Part shown: one piece after another, positions 8,136-16,185 of the stretch
How positions within the stretch are numbered: position 1 is the first letter of the stretch
Layout: the number at the start of each line of letters is the position of its first letter
Virus record (IMG/VR): IMGVR_UViG_3300028908_000005
Coordinates: 1 to 64,000 of that record
Reading direction: 5' to 3' (one strand)
From: a virus
DNA: 64,000 nucleotides
Position numbers and translations under genes: made by a program
The notes under the pieces: model-generated
Told to the model about the DNA's origin: nothing
Seen by the model: the letters and a program-made list of their open reading frames with translations, nothing else
The model's database searches: none

Positions 8136-8672
8136 TTAGTAGTACCACTCGGCGATATTTCGCATAGTCAACACATGATACTGGTCTAACGTCGAACGCG
8201 TCTGAATAATGGCTTCAAGCCCGTCTACCCACTCCGGCACATTCTGTGCGGCAAAACACACTTGGGCCGCTCGCAGCGCCTCCAACCAAGACCACCCGGC
8301 CTCGCATAACCAAATCGGCACCGGGAGCGAGCAAAAGTTAAACGAGTTCACGCACATACAGCGCTGTAACTGTTGTATCTCATCGTCGCGTTCGAGCTTG
8401 GAGTACTGCGTATGCGCCGCATGCACGATGCGCTGGTCAGACATATCTGCCGACATCGACGTGTACACCAGCGGACCTTCAAAACAATACAGCGCAGCAC
8501 AAACATTCCTGAACGCTGCCACAACGCGATCCGAACTGCGATACAACACATAAGCCAACGCGACGCGCGGAATTGTGTCTCGGATAACGTCCTCGCCGAT
8601 GCTGACCGCGCTAAAACGCAGCAACACGCGCGGCGGTATCTCCGGATCAGTGCTCTGTCGCATCATCACCAT
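8136..8672 (-). CDS. Paralogue array member B5
   Basis: 178 aa. It contains LPVPIWLCEAGWSWLEALRAAQVC, then VPEWVDGLE and LTMRNIAEWYY, all in the subgroup B order. The central part has a CFEGPLVY element like CxGGP in B1/B2. Three possible ATGs lie at 8672, 8666 and 8663; the first has GGAG ten bases upstream. It overlaps B6 by 26 bases. Confidence 0.7.
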   Translation of the reverse strand: MVMMRQSTDPEIPPRVLLRFSAVSIGEDVIRDTIPRVALAYVLYRSSDRVVAAFRNVCAALYCFEGPLVYTSMSADMSDQRIVHAAHTQYSKLERDDEIQQLQRCMCVNSFNFCSLPVPIWLCEAGWSWLEALRAAQVCFAAQNVPEWVDGLEAIIQTRSTLDQYHVLTMRNIAEWYY

Positions 8673-9111
8673 TTTGCAAAAACTCCACTAGCCGACCGAC
8701 GAACTCGGTGTTAGAAGCCGATTGCCGCGATAACGAATACCACAGCAAACCAGCCAATATGATGTCCGGAGGCGGAAGCCATATCGGTACCGGAATATAT
8801 ACAACGCTGCCAAGACGAAAAGTTGACGGCGCCGCATCGGCGTCGCCAAACTCGTACTCGCCAATCGGCACCAGATAAGAGATATCCGGCAAAATCGCTA
8901 ACCACCGCCATATAACCGGGCCGCCGCGAGCAAAAATCGCCTCGGCTACCACAGATAACAGCTGATCAGTATCACCGTAATAATCGATCCAGACAAGCAC
9001 TTCGTCGGGTGTCAAATACCGTCCTTGCATGTCCCAATCGTCATCGGCAATCTGCTTACACCAAGCTGCATAATGCGGTGCGACGACAGCGATCTCATGC
9101 AGGTTAGCCAT
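8647..9111 (-). CDS. Paralogue array member B6, shortest
   Basis: 154 aa. It keeps AIFARGGPVIWRWL (the AGGP element), YIPVPIWLPPPDI.LAGLLW and a C-terminal FVGRLVEFL. The ATG at 9111 or a GTG at 9117 are both possible starts; GGAG is better spaced for the GTG. The stop lies 26 bases inside B5. Confidence 0.65.
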   Translation of the reverse strand: MANLHEIAVVAPHYAAWCKQIADDDWDMQGRYLTPDEVLVWIDYYGDTDQLLSVVAEAIFARGGPVIWRWLAILPDISYLVPIGEYEFGDADAAPSTFRLGSVVYIPVPIWLPPPDIILAGLLWYSLSRQSASNTEFVGRLVEFLQNGDDATEH

Positions 9112-9760
9112 CGTCACCGTAATCACTCCACAGTGTTTCCAAGCAGTCCAGCAGCCACGCTTCTGGCGCCGCCGCCGTCTGACATATCTGGTAAAGCCGC
9201 AAACGCTGCAACTCCGCCGGCTGCCGCAGTGTCGGGTAACCTGCTCGCGCGTATTCGCGATCGCTCAGCATCGTTGAAAACGCCGCCGCCAACGACGATG
9301 TAAATCCGGCGTAAAGCGGTCGCCGGTTGATTCCGTCCTCGATGCACCATAGCCGCGAGAACCGCATCGCTATGTTAAGCTGCGAAAGCCTGACAACCGC
9401 CCGCCGCCAATCGAACAGCAACCTGATCGTCCCTTGCACCGCGCGCAATGTGCCGTCAACGTCTGGTACTGCGTAATTGCACAATATCGTTTCGCCATCC
9501 ATGTCGAAACTGTCGAATTGCGTATCCTCAATAACAATACCGGCGTCGCATTCGTACACGACGTTGTACCATGAAAGCAGCGTAGACGTCGACAGCTTGC
9601 TGCTGAGCCTAGTAAAATCTACCAACTCCAACAAACGATACGCCGCTGCCGTAAGTAGGCCGGCGTTAATCGCGCTGTGCCATCCCGGAACTTGCGGATC
9701 TAACGGCACTGCCGGAATATTCCGCTCGTCCAACCAATCTCTGATCTCGGCTGATAACAA
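9104..9760 (-). CDS. Paralogue array member B7, bridging subgroups
   Basis: About 218 aa. The frame is open up to 9907, but that extension runs through a hairpin terminator and a separate small gene, so I chose the TTG at 9760, which has GGAGAG eight bases upstream. It contains GWHSAINAGLLTAAAYRLLEL (the W..AGLLT motif of subgroup A/C) and, near the end, LQRLRLYQICQTAAAPEAWLLDCLE (the LAQIC...EW motif of subgroup B), linking the subgroups into one family. Confidence 0.65.
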   Translation of the reverse strand: MLSAEIRDWLDERNIPAVPLDPQVPGWHSAINAGLLTAAAYRLLELVDFTRLSSKLSTSTLLSWYNVVYECDAGIVIEDTQFDSFDMDGETILCNYAVPDVDGTLRAVQGTIRLLFDWRRAVVRLSQLNIAMRFSRLWCIEDGINRRPLYAGFTSSLAAAFSTMLSDREYARAGYPTLRQPAELQRLRLYQICQTAAAPEAWLLDCLETLWSDYGDDG

Positions 9761-9801
9761 CGGATATTCTCTCCGATAGCTAAAACGCGGTTTTGAAAAG
9801 C

Positions 9802-9835
9802 GCCGGCCAACTGTGTCTCCACACAGCCGGCCGGC
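9802..9835 (-). terminator. Hairpin terminator, possibly bidirectional
   Basis: GCCGGCC at 9802-9808 pairs with GGCCGGC at 9829-9835, with an inner CTGTGT/ACACAG stem and a CTCC loop. It lies just after the stop of the 49-aa gene. In minus-strand reading it is followed by GCTTTTC; in plus-strand reading by a T-rich run. It isolates B7 from the genes upstream. Confidence 0.65.
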
Positions 9836-9842
9836 TAGTTTT

Positions 9843-9992
9843 TTATTTCGCCCTCGCCGAGATCGCCTCGGCGAAGGCGCGTGCCGCCGCAGCCGCAGCT
9901 TCGGCATCCCTGTCTTGGTCGCGGCTGCGGGCTTCGTTCATCTTGGTGCCGAGATAACCCAGCACCAAGATGAAGATAACAAATTCGACCAT
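9843..9992 (-). CDS. 49-residue membrane peptide with Ala-rich tail
   Basis: ATG at 9992 with a consensus AGGAGG five bases upstream, ending at TAA 9843. Residues 1-15 (MVEFVIFILVLGYLG) form a membrane helix, followed by a charged linker (KMNEARSRDQDRD) and an alanine-rich amphipathic helix (AEAAAAAARAFAEAI). Its own terminator follows. It sits inside the paralogue array between subgroups B and C and is unrelated to it. Function unknown. Confidence 0.65.
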   Translation of the reverse strand: MVEFVIFILVLGYLGTKMNEARSRDQDRDAEAAAAAARAFAEAISARAK

Positions 9993-10057
9993 ATCGGCCT
10001 CCTTTTCTAACCGCTAAGCGGCACTTCTTAATGCCCGAAAATCGCCGCCTTCTTAAG

Positions 10058-10651
10058 CTAGCTATAGTTCACGACTACATCTGTCAACGGCAAACAGTGC
10101 GACCGCGTAACCGGAAGCTGCGGGCCGGCTGGAGCGTAGTCGGCGTAAATATCTATAAGCTTATCTATCCACTCGCGATACGTTCCGGACGATACATCCG
10201 CGCGCTTAGCGAGCAAAGCAAGCAGCCGCGAGCCGAGCGTAGACCAATAAGGCACCAGATATACGCCAGAACCGTAACGCTCGCGACGCTCTACCTGCCT
10301 AGACCAATTGTCCTCGGTAATTACCACGGAGCCGTAACGCATCGGCGTAGCGTAACCATAATCTTCGATAGCCACCATGCACAAAGAACACACAACGCGA
10401 CCCGAAAACCACCAAAAATCGCGATAAAACAAGCTCATGTCGAATACGGCAGTCGCGCTTCCGGTAATGTAATGTCGCAGCGTTGGAAGCTCGTAGTACG
10501 TTAAAAGTCCGGGCGTTATGCCTAACGGTACCAGGTAGCTAATCAATTCCCGTGAAACCACTCCGGCTTTTACCCACTCGTCAGACAAACCCCGGCACGG
10601 TACTTTGTAACCGCGGAACTCCAATTCGGCACGAATGTCGGGCTTCGCCAT
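10058..10651 (-). CDS. Paralogue array member C1
   Basis: 197 aa. It starts MAKPDIRAELEFRGYKV with GAGGTGG eight bases upstream of the ATG; a GTG four codons earlier has no site. Motifs: EWVKAGVVSRELISYL, HYITGSATAVFDMSLFYRDFWW, YLVPYWSTLGSRLLALLA, then YREWIDKL. A short CCGCTAAGCGG hairpin (10011-10021) follows the stop. Subgroup C members share the HY.i.G..v..D central element. Confidence 0.7.
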   Translation of the reverse strand: MAKPDIRAELEFRGYKVPCRGLSDEWVKAGVVSRELISYLVPLGITPGLLTYYELPTLRHYITGSATAVFDMSLFYRDFWWFSGRVVCSLCMVAIEDYGYATPMRYGSVVITEDNWSRQVERRERYGSGVYLVPYWSTLGSRLLALLAKRADVSSGTYREWIDKLIDIYADYAPAGPQLPVTRSHCLPLTDVVVNYS

Positions 10652-10653
10652 CG

Positions 10654-11271
10654 TCAATTCCACCTCGGCGGTGGCGGTCCTTGCGGCAGACCGACGCTGA
10701 CGTCAGCTAGCACATAATGCCGTCTGGACGTACACGGGATATCGTCATTCTCGTCGCATCGATCGCACATGCAGTTAATCCACTCAACGAACGTGTCAGA
10801 AACATATGCCGCTTGCGCCACTGCCAAGGCTCGCAAGTCATTTGCGTTAAAATAATACCAACTCGGCACCATCAATATTTCCGGCTCCGGAGGCCCCACC
10901 ACACGATTGCGGACCAACTCGTAATTCACAGCCGTAACTTTAACGCTGTCAAGCGTCACGTAGCAGTCGGCACGCGTAAACGCGAGTATGTTGGTAACTA
11001 CCTCGCTGGTCGCACGCCAGTACGCATAGAAGAATCTCGCCATATTGATGACGACGCCGTGACCGCTGATCCGATAGTGCGAAGCTAACGGCAAATGCGC
11101 CGCTATCAAGTTCGCCGGCGTAATCTGCAACCGCTCTAACGCAGATACCAGCCGCACGCTGATGATGCCGACCGCCGACCACTCGCGAGGAACGCATGAC
11201 GTGATCAAGCACTCGTGCGCCCGCATCAGCTCCCAAATCTCCATCAACCGTTCTTTTTCGCTTAGCGCCAT
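10654..11271 (-). CDS. Paralogue array member C2
   Basis: 205 aa from the ATG at 11271 (MALSEKERLMEIWEL). The frame is open to 11490, but that part overlaps C3 and lacks a ribosome site. Motifs: EWSAVGIISVRLVSAL, HYRISGHGVVINMARFFYAYW, MVPSWYYFNANDLRALAVAQAA, FVEWINCM, plus a terminal CMCDRCDEND pair of cysteines. The 5' end of this gene is duplicated as a dead remnant near 11.95 kb. Confidence 0.75.
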   Translation of the reverse strand: MALSEKERLMEIWELMRAHECLITSCVPREWSAVGIISVRLVSALERLQITPANLIAAHLPLASHYRISGHGVVINMARFFYAYWRATSEVVTNILAFTRADCYVTLDSVKVTAVNYELVRNRVVGPPEPEILMVPSWYYFNANDLRALAVAQAAYVSDTFVEWINCMCDRCDENDDIPCTSRRHYVLADVSVGLPQGPPPPRWN

Positions 11272-11858
11272 CGTCTGAACTCGCTGTGATTTTCGAATCG
11301 CGACAAATCCACCAACCGTAACAAAACCTGTCGCGAAATCGGAATATCGCGATCTTCGCGAGCAAGCGCTTCGCGCAGTAACTCGATCCACTCGACAAAG
11401 CTGGGCGCTGTCGACCACGCCTGTGCGAGTACCAGCGGCAGTAAAGTAGATAATCCGTTGTAGCGAACCCACAGCGGTAACACCACCCACTCCTCGGGAT
11501 CAGTGTATCGCTCAACTAAAGCACGAAAGTTGTACCGTGTCGCACAACTATTTCTCTGACGCGTATCTTCGATACAATACTCCGACACTATGACATTGCC
11601 GCTGCTCTGCCAGTAGTCATAAGCAAGCCGCGCCAAGTCGACGCACACGTCGCTGCCGACAACACAATAATGTTCGCGCGTCGGCAACTCTACCGCTGCC
11701 AAGTCGTCCGGAAAAAGCCCAGCGCCTCTCAACGTTGACGCCAACGCATAACTAACAACGCCAACGTCTAACCACTCGCGCTCCACGACGGCACTAACAC
11801 TGTAACCATCGCGACGCAAGCCGGTGATAATTTCGGCGACTCTATCTGAAGGAGCCAT
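11262..11858 (-). CDS. Paralogue array member C3
   Basis: 198 aa. Starts MAPSDRVAEIITGLRRDGY; motifs REWLDVGVVSYAL, HYCVVGSDVCVDLARLAYDYW, VLPLWVRYNGLSTLLPLVLAQAW and FVEWIELLREA. It is about 70 % identical by eye to C4, with an eight- or nine-residue deletion near residue 103. The duplicated unit that made C3 and C4 is bounded by the scar at 11859-11969. Confidence 0.75.
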   Translation of the reverse strand: MAPSDRVAEIITGLRRDGYSVSAVVEREWLDVGVVSYALASTLRGAGLFPDDLAAVELPTREHYCVVGSDVCVDLARLAYDYWQSSGNVIVSEYCIEDTRQRNSCATRYNFRALVERYTDPEEWVVLPLWVRYNGLSTLLPLVLAQAWSTAPSFVEWIELLREALAREDRDIPISRQVLLRLVDLSRFENHSEFRRWR

Positions 11859-11969
11859 TGCTTAGACTACGAGAACCAGCGTAAGAAAAGCCGTACCAGC
11901 TTGCGCCAGATGCGATACGCCCTCAGATCCCAAATCTCCATCAACCGTTCTTTTTTCGCTTAGCACCAT
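11859..11969 (-). pseudogene. Duplication scar: fused remnants of the C-terminal neighbour and of C2
   Basis: Bases 11845-11922 are identical to 12570-12647, which covers the 3' end of the gene at 12592-13110. Bases from 11923 on closely match the 5' end of C2 from about 11225, with a one-base T insertion and a few substitutions. Reading from the ATG at 11969 gives a frameshifted 35-residue fragment (MVLSEKRTVDGD...). This is the join expected from tandem duplication of a unit running from the start of C2 to the end of the 12592 gene. Confidence 0.8.
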
Positions 11970-12583
11970 CGTCTGAACTCGCTTTGATTTTCGAATCGCA
12001 ACAAATCACGCAGCGTCACTAGAGCCTGTCTCGCAATCGGGATATCGCGATCCTCCCTAGCAAATGCCTCGCGTATCAACTCGACCCACTCGACAAAGCT
12101 AGGCGCTGTCACCCACGCTTGCGCAATTACCAGCGTTAACAAATTAGCTAGGCCATCGTAACGCACCCACAAAGGTAGCACCGCCCGCGCCTCAGTGTCA
12201 GGGTGTCGCTCAACTAAAGCACGAAAGTTACACGGCCTCGCGCAACTAACCGTCTCTAGCATCCTACCGACGTGCAACCCGTGACTCGTCGCAGCGACAC
12301 TATACTTCGACACCATGACATTGCCGCTTTTCCGCCAGTAGTCATAAGCAAGCCGCGCCAAGTCGGCGCACATGTCGCCGCCGGCGACGAGATAATGGTC
12401 GAGCGTTGGTAGCTCCGCCTCCGCCAAATCGCCCGGCGAAATGCCCATGCCCCTCAATACTGTTGACAACGCATAGCTAACAACGCCGACGTCTAACCAT
12501 TCCCGCTCCACGACACCGCTAACACCGTAGCCGTCGCGACGCAAGCCGGTGATTATTTCGGCAATCCTGTCTGAAGGAGCCAT
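11960..12583 (-). CDS. Paralogue array member C4
   Basis: 207 aa. Same opening as C3 (MAPSDRIAEIITGLRRDGY) and same closing region (FENQSEFRRW). Substitutions relative to C3 concentrate in the central half, with an extra segment (GLHVGRMLETV) absent from C3. The stop overlaps the start of the dead C2-like remnant. The ATG has no strong ribosome site, as in C3. Confidence 0.75.
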   Translation of the reverse strand: MAPSDRIAEIITGLRRDGYGVSGVVEREWLDVGVVSYALSTVLRGMGISPGDLAEAELPTLDHYLVAGGDMCADLARLAYDYWRKSGNVMVSKYSVAATSHGLHVGRMLETVSCARPCNFRALVERHPDTEARAVLPLWVRYDGLANLLTLVIAQAWVTAPSFVEWVELIREAFAREDRDIPIARQALVTLRDLLRFENQSEFRRWC

Positions 12584-12591
12584 TGCTTAGA

Positions 12592-13110
12592 CTACGAGAA
12601 CCAGCGTAAGAAAAGCCGTACCAGCTTGCGCCAGATGCGATACGCCCAACGCAAATATCGCGGCCAGCGGTAGTATCTGGCCAGCGTCCGCGAAATAGCT
12701 ATCAGATCGGCAATCGCCGCCGGCGGGTCGTCCTCCGGCGCGTGCGTATCCTTCACGCCGGCCCAAATCCCAGCCAGACATATCTGGCCAAGCTTAGCGT
12801 AAATCGCCATCTGCACTGGCGGCGGCAGCTCCGTAAAACCTACTTCAGCCGCTGCAACCAACGGATTAGGCGTGTCGATAATTCTGTTGGCAAACTGCGC
12901 CAGTTTCTTGGCGCCTTCGATGAACTGCTCGTCAGTTATGTGATGATGCTTTACATAATCTTTGAACCAATCCTCTTGCCACTTAGGTTCGCACGCCCGC
13001 AAAGCCTCCCGTAGCATCGCCGGGCCGATATATGCCAAATCTCGCTCAGGGCTGTACATCGGGTCTCGTTGGCCCGCTCGCGGCTCTTTCCGGCGGTATT
13101 GAAGTCCCAT
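12592..13110 (-). CDS. Hypothetical protein, 172 aa, with basic amphipathic tail
   Basis: Not a member of the array family. ATG at 13110 follows GAGGA by five bases; the frame upstream has no site. The N-terminus is basic, a helical middle follows (FIEGAKKLAQFANRI, PVQMAIYAKLGQI), and the last 35 residues are Arg/Trp-rich (YYRWPRYLRWAYRIWRKLVRLF), likely an amphipathic membrane- or nucleic-acid-binding helix. A copy of the 3' end survives in the scar at 11859. Confidence 0.65.
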   Translation of the reverse strand: MGLQYRRKEPRAGQRDPMYSPERDLAYIGPAMLREALRACEPKWQEDWFKDYVKHHHITDEQFIEGAKKLAQFANRIIDTPNPLVAAAEVGFTELPPPVQMAIYAKLGQICLAGIWAGVKDTHAPEDDPPAAIADLIAISRTLARYYRWPRYLRWAYRIWRKLVRLFLRWFS

Positions 13111-13918
13111 TCGTTTCCTCGCTTTCGCAGTATCCGGATACTGTTTCTCTGTGTGTCGAAGCCGGACAATCCAAGTAGCCGACCTCGCATTCGCAACATG
13201 GGTGCGTATAGTCTCGCGGACACCGCCAAGGCTTTCCATCAAATTGGCGATACCGCATATGCACAATCTGCTTGTTCCATTTTAACAGGCCCGACGAACA
13301 TCGAACGAGATAGAAGCCCGGCTTCTCTTGCGACAACTTCGGGTCTAACAATAGCCAAACCCGCAAATTGACAAGCTCGCTGATATGCCGCATCGGGAAC
13401 GCTCCGCGACCAGTAGAATACCCCAGCCGCGTAGCCAACAACCGCACAAACTGCGACCGCCACCACTGCTGCAAAATCATCGGACACGCAGAACCGGCCA
13501 AAATGCGCAACCGATACAAACCACCCGCTTCACCCCAGCGAGATCGTTTGAAACTGTAGCTGATGATTTGCGCCGGTACCCATTCCTCTTCCGCCTGATG
13601 TACCCAAGGCCCAGCTTCCTTGCCTACCCGCAATTTCGAGATGTTCCCAGCCAAACGCCAAGCTACGGTCCGCGCCAGATCCCGCGTTATCTCCTGCCCC
13701 ACCAAATCCCGCAAGCTCATAAGTAAAACATCGCCGCGAACGCCGCCCAAGACCCGCCGCACTCTCTGCGACAACTGGGCAAACTGCTGGCCGGTCGGCG
13801 TGTACCCGATGTACTCGGCAAACACCTCGTCAAGCAGCTTGTCACGCAACCCGAACACGCGATTAAGCTGAATGTTCGGCAGCGCTACTGCGTGGCGTTC
13901 TTCGACAAGTTGAGCCAT
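13046..13918 (-). CDS. Hypothetical protein, 290 aa, Cys-rich C-terminus
   Basis: I do not recognise the family. The first 90 residues are helical; the centre has W-rich segments (WVPAQIISYSF, LQQWWRSQFVRLL). Residues about 231-255 hold CPRDYTHPCCECEVGYLDCP, a cysteine cluster that could bind zinc, followed by a disordered Ser/Pro tail. Its 3' end overlaps the next gene by 65 bases and contains the palindrome at 13128-13143 in frame. Confidence 0.65.
   Translation of the reverse strand: MAQLVEERHAVALPNIQLNRVFGLRDKLLDEVFAEYIGYTPTGQQFAQLSQRVRRVLGGVRGDVLLMSLRDLVGQEITRDLARTVAWRLAGNISKLRVGKEAGPWVHQAEEEWVPAQIISYSFKRSRWGEAGGLYRLRILAGSACPMILQQWWRSQFVRLLATRLGYSTGRGAFPMRHISELVNLRVWLLLDPKLSQEKPGFYLVRCSSGLLKWNKQIVHMRYRQFDGKPWRCPRDYTHPCCECEVGYLDCPASTHRETVSGYCESEETNGTSIPPERAASGPTRPDVQP
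13128..13143. promoter_or_regulatory. 16-bp palindrome CAGTATCCGGATACTG, copy 1
   Basis: Perfect palindrome 18 bases upstream of the ATG at 13110. The core AGTATCCGGATACT recurs at 34276-34289 and 51072-51085, and a 13-of-14 match is at 35871-35884; copies 1, 2 and 4 lie just upstream of a minus-strand start codon. This copy is inside the coding sequence of the upstream gene. Possible operator or RNA hairpin. Confidence 0.45.
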
Positions 13919-14238
13919 TCTTTAGCCGTCGTGTTTAGATCGTCGACACGTCGCCAGTCCGCTTCCACGCCCTGCGTCAGTACGTTCATGATAGACTGCA
14001 CGATGTGCCCCACGGACTGCCGCATGCTTGGGTCGAGCTTCGCAACATCGATCTCTATTTGAATGTCGCCAGGATAAACAAATCGCAGTACCGGCGCAGT
14101 CGAAGCGTCCCACTGCCCGGTCTCGAACGCTGTCAGCGTCCCTTTCAACAAGCGATAACGCTTGCCGAGTTCGCTAATACTCTTAGCAACCTCGGCAAGC
14201 TCTTCGCCAACGCTCAGAAGATCTTTCGATTCGTCCAT
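13885..14238 (-). CDS. Hypothetical protein, 117 aa, coiled-coil N-terminus
   Basis: ATG at 14238 overlaps the TGA of the upstream gene (TGATG). The N-terminus (LLSVGEELAEVAKSISELGKRYRLL) has heptad spacing typical of a coiled coil; the rest is mixed. A longer open frame upstream lacks a ribosome site. Function unknown; cotranslation with the DUF1016-like gene is likely. Confidence 0.6.
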   Translation of the reverse strand: MDESKDLLSVGEELAEVAKSISELGKRYRLLKGTLTAFETGQWDASTAPVLRFVYPGDIQIEIDVAKLDPSMRQSVGHIVQSIMNVLTQGVEADWRRVDDLNTTAKEWLNLSKNATQ

Positions 14239-15089
14239 CAAACAGCCGCCGGTCTTCGTAGAGGTACACACTGCGCTGGAACGTCGTCAGGCGATCGCTG
14301 ATCGCGAATAATTCGCTGCCGCTGCCGCTCCAACATATCAGCCTTCATATGCGCAGCTACAGCCAGCTCGCGCAACTTGGTTACCAGTTCGTCGAGATTG
14401 TCCAGCAAACCAGTCGGCACTTCCGACGCCCGCATTACCGACAACTCGCGCGATAAGTCGTATCGGTCGCCAAACCATTCGTCGTCGAACTTGACCAGCA
14501 ACTGACCGACCTGTGCATCCATATGTGCTACGCACGCCGCCGGAGATTGCGGTTGGAACGGGCCGACTTCGTTTACCGGAGCACTCGCCGGCGTCAGTTC
14601 AATCGGGTCGGCTTCTGTCTCCAAGCCGTCATCGCCTTGGTCTTCCTCGGCAAGCTCCGCCTCCGCAACGCCGTTACGTCGCTCAAGCTCGTGCAGCAGC
14701 GTCGTACGGTTCCACTTATTGGCCAATGCTTCCTCGGCAAACGCGCGGCGCTCGTCAACGTCAGCAATTCTCGCCATGTACAACAAGTGCCACCAACCGA
14801 ACACGTAACGCCCGTTGCGCTGCGATACGAACCAATTGAACACTTCCTCGGGGTACGCCCCATATACCTGCCGGGCGTGCCGCAACGTCTCACGCGACAA
14901 CCCGAGCTCGTCAGCAAGCTTACCGACAATGTCCTGCCCGTAATAGTTGTCGCACGATTTCGCCTCGCAGATAGCATCCTCGACGCACGCGCCGATCCGG
15001 TAATTGCCAGTCACAGTCGTGCGCGTCATGTCGCGTAATATCTCCGCAATACGCTCAATAGCTCGCGCTTCAATTTCCTGCAGCTCCAT
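14238..15089 (-). CDS. DUF1016/YhcG-N-like helical protein, 283 aa
   Basis: Residues 50-140 show the pattern L..E.GLSRETLRHAR..Y, then FGWWHLLYMARIADVDERRAFAEEALANKW, followed by LLHELER. This matches the family pattern LSW.HY..LL.V.D...R.FY..EA....WS...L from memory. That domain is usually a helical DNA- or partner-binding module in front of a nuclease; no PD-(D/E)XK nuclease follows here. The middle is acidic and disordered (about residues 140-185) and the end is coiled and basic. Role unknown. Confidence 0.55.
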   Translation of the reverse strand: MELQEIEARAIERIAEILRDMTRTTVTGNYRIGACVEDAICEAKSCDNYYGQDIVGKLADELGLSRETLRHARQVYGAYPEEVFNWFVSQRNGRYVFGWWHLLYMARIADVDERRAFAEEALANKWNRTTLLHELERRNGVAEAELAEEDQGDDGLETEADPIELTPASAPVNEVGPFQPQSPAACVAHMDAQVGQLLVKFDDEWFGDRYDLSRELSVMRASEVPTGLLDNLDELVTKLRELAVAAHMKADMLERQRQRIIRDQRSPDDVPAQCVPLRRPAAV

Positions 15090-16185
15090 CGTAATCCCCT
15101 TCGTAACCAGAAAGTAGTAAACGCCCAGCAGCCGCTTCGAAGATGTTACGATGCACAGCCGACTGCCCGTCGGACCGAGACATCATCCGAATGAGAACAT
15201 CAAAAAGCGGCACACGATCACGCCGCGATAGTTCCGTACCCTCGCGGCCGTAGTTTCTCACCTCGTTAAGCGTCTGCCTCAACGTGCCTCGCGGCCAGGT
15301 GCGTGCTATCTGCTCGACAAATAGACGAAACTTGGTGTCCTGCGTATCGACCATCACGCGACGCGATCTATCGAGCTCGTCGCGAACCGTGTCGAAATCA
15401 AGCTGCCGCGAAAACAGTGCCGTCAGGCGACGCATAAAGTATTTCTTGCTGAACGCCCGTTTCGCCGTACGCCAGTTGAAAATCATTCGCCGCGGCTTCT
15501 CCGTAGCCCCACCGACATGCAACGACCAACCAGCCGACGCATGCGGCATCTCGTTTTCACTGTAAACGAAGAAGAACCCCAAACGACCCAGCGTGCCGTC
15601 GTCAAGCGTAAACGATTTCGGCAACAAGTAATCAACCATTAGTTGCCTATCGTGCATCATCGCGCCACCGAATATCGGTTCGAGACCGTGCGCTTTCGCC
15701 GTCTCGACAGCAAGCGAATAAACCTCATATGACGGCACCGGCGCTACATCGCTTCTGGTAAAACCATCAACGCGGCGATCCTGCGTATTCTGTAATATCC
15801 ATGATTCAACGAGCCTACACTCGTCACAAAAACGCAGCTTGATACACTGGTTTAGAATCTTCACTGCTACCGGCACCGACTTCGTATTCGGCGTCATGTA
15901 GCCGCCGCGCGTACGGTTGCCGATATCGTTGACCAACGAAAATAGCGGCCAACTCAACGCGCTGCACAACTGCGTTAACGCCGCTGCTGTCAACGGATAA
16001 CCACAGCAAGACATACAACCGTCCGGGTCGAGCAATAAATCTTCATGCGTACGGATCGGCACCATCAACGTTCGACGGTATAGCAGTTCCAAGTCGGTCA
16101 GCAGCTTGTCGCATTCGTCAACGCTATACATTCGCACAACGCGGTCAGCTGCCAGCTGGTTAGGACTATCCGTTCGTCTCGCCAT
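15070..16185 (-). CDS. Hypothetical protein, 371 aa, possible DUF932-like replication-associated protein
   Basis: ATG at 16185 (MARRTDSPN). CMSCCGY (about residue 58) and CDECRLVE (about 118) could together bind zinc. The second half (DYLLPKSF, LGFFFVYSENEMPHASAGWSLHV, then helical segments) recalls DUF932 proteins of phages and plasmids by order of elements, but the match is weak. It lies between the RecA-like gene and the DUF1016-like gene and overlaps its upstream neighbour by 20 bases. Confidence 0.5.
   Translation of the reverse strand: MARRTDSPNQLAADRVVRMYSVDECDKLLTDLELLYRRTLMVPIRTHEDLLLDPDGCMSCCGYPLTAAALTQLCSALSWPLFSLVNDIGNRTRGGYMTPNTKSVPVAVKILNQCIKLRFCDECRLVESWILQNTQDRRVDGFTRSDVAPVPSYEVYSLAVETAKAHGLEPIFGGAMMHDRQLMVDYLLPKSFTLDDGTLGRLGFFFVYSENEMPHASAGWSLHVGGATEKPRRMIFNWRTAKRAFSKKYFMRRLTALFSRQLDFDTVRDELDRSRRVMVDTQDTKFRLFVEQIARTWPRGTLRQTLNEVRNYGREGTELSRRDRVPLFDVLIRMMSRSDGQSAVHRNIFEAAAGRLLLSGYEGDYDGAAGN

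Noticed and set aside
11262-12583. Diversity-generating retroelement as cause of C3/C4 divergence
   Set aside because: No reverse transcriptase or template repeat in the window, and the changes are not confined to adenines.
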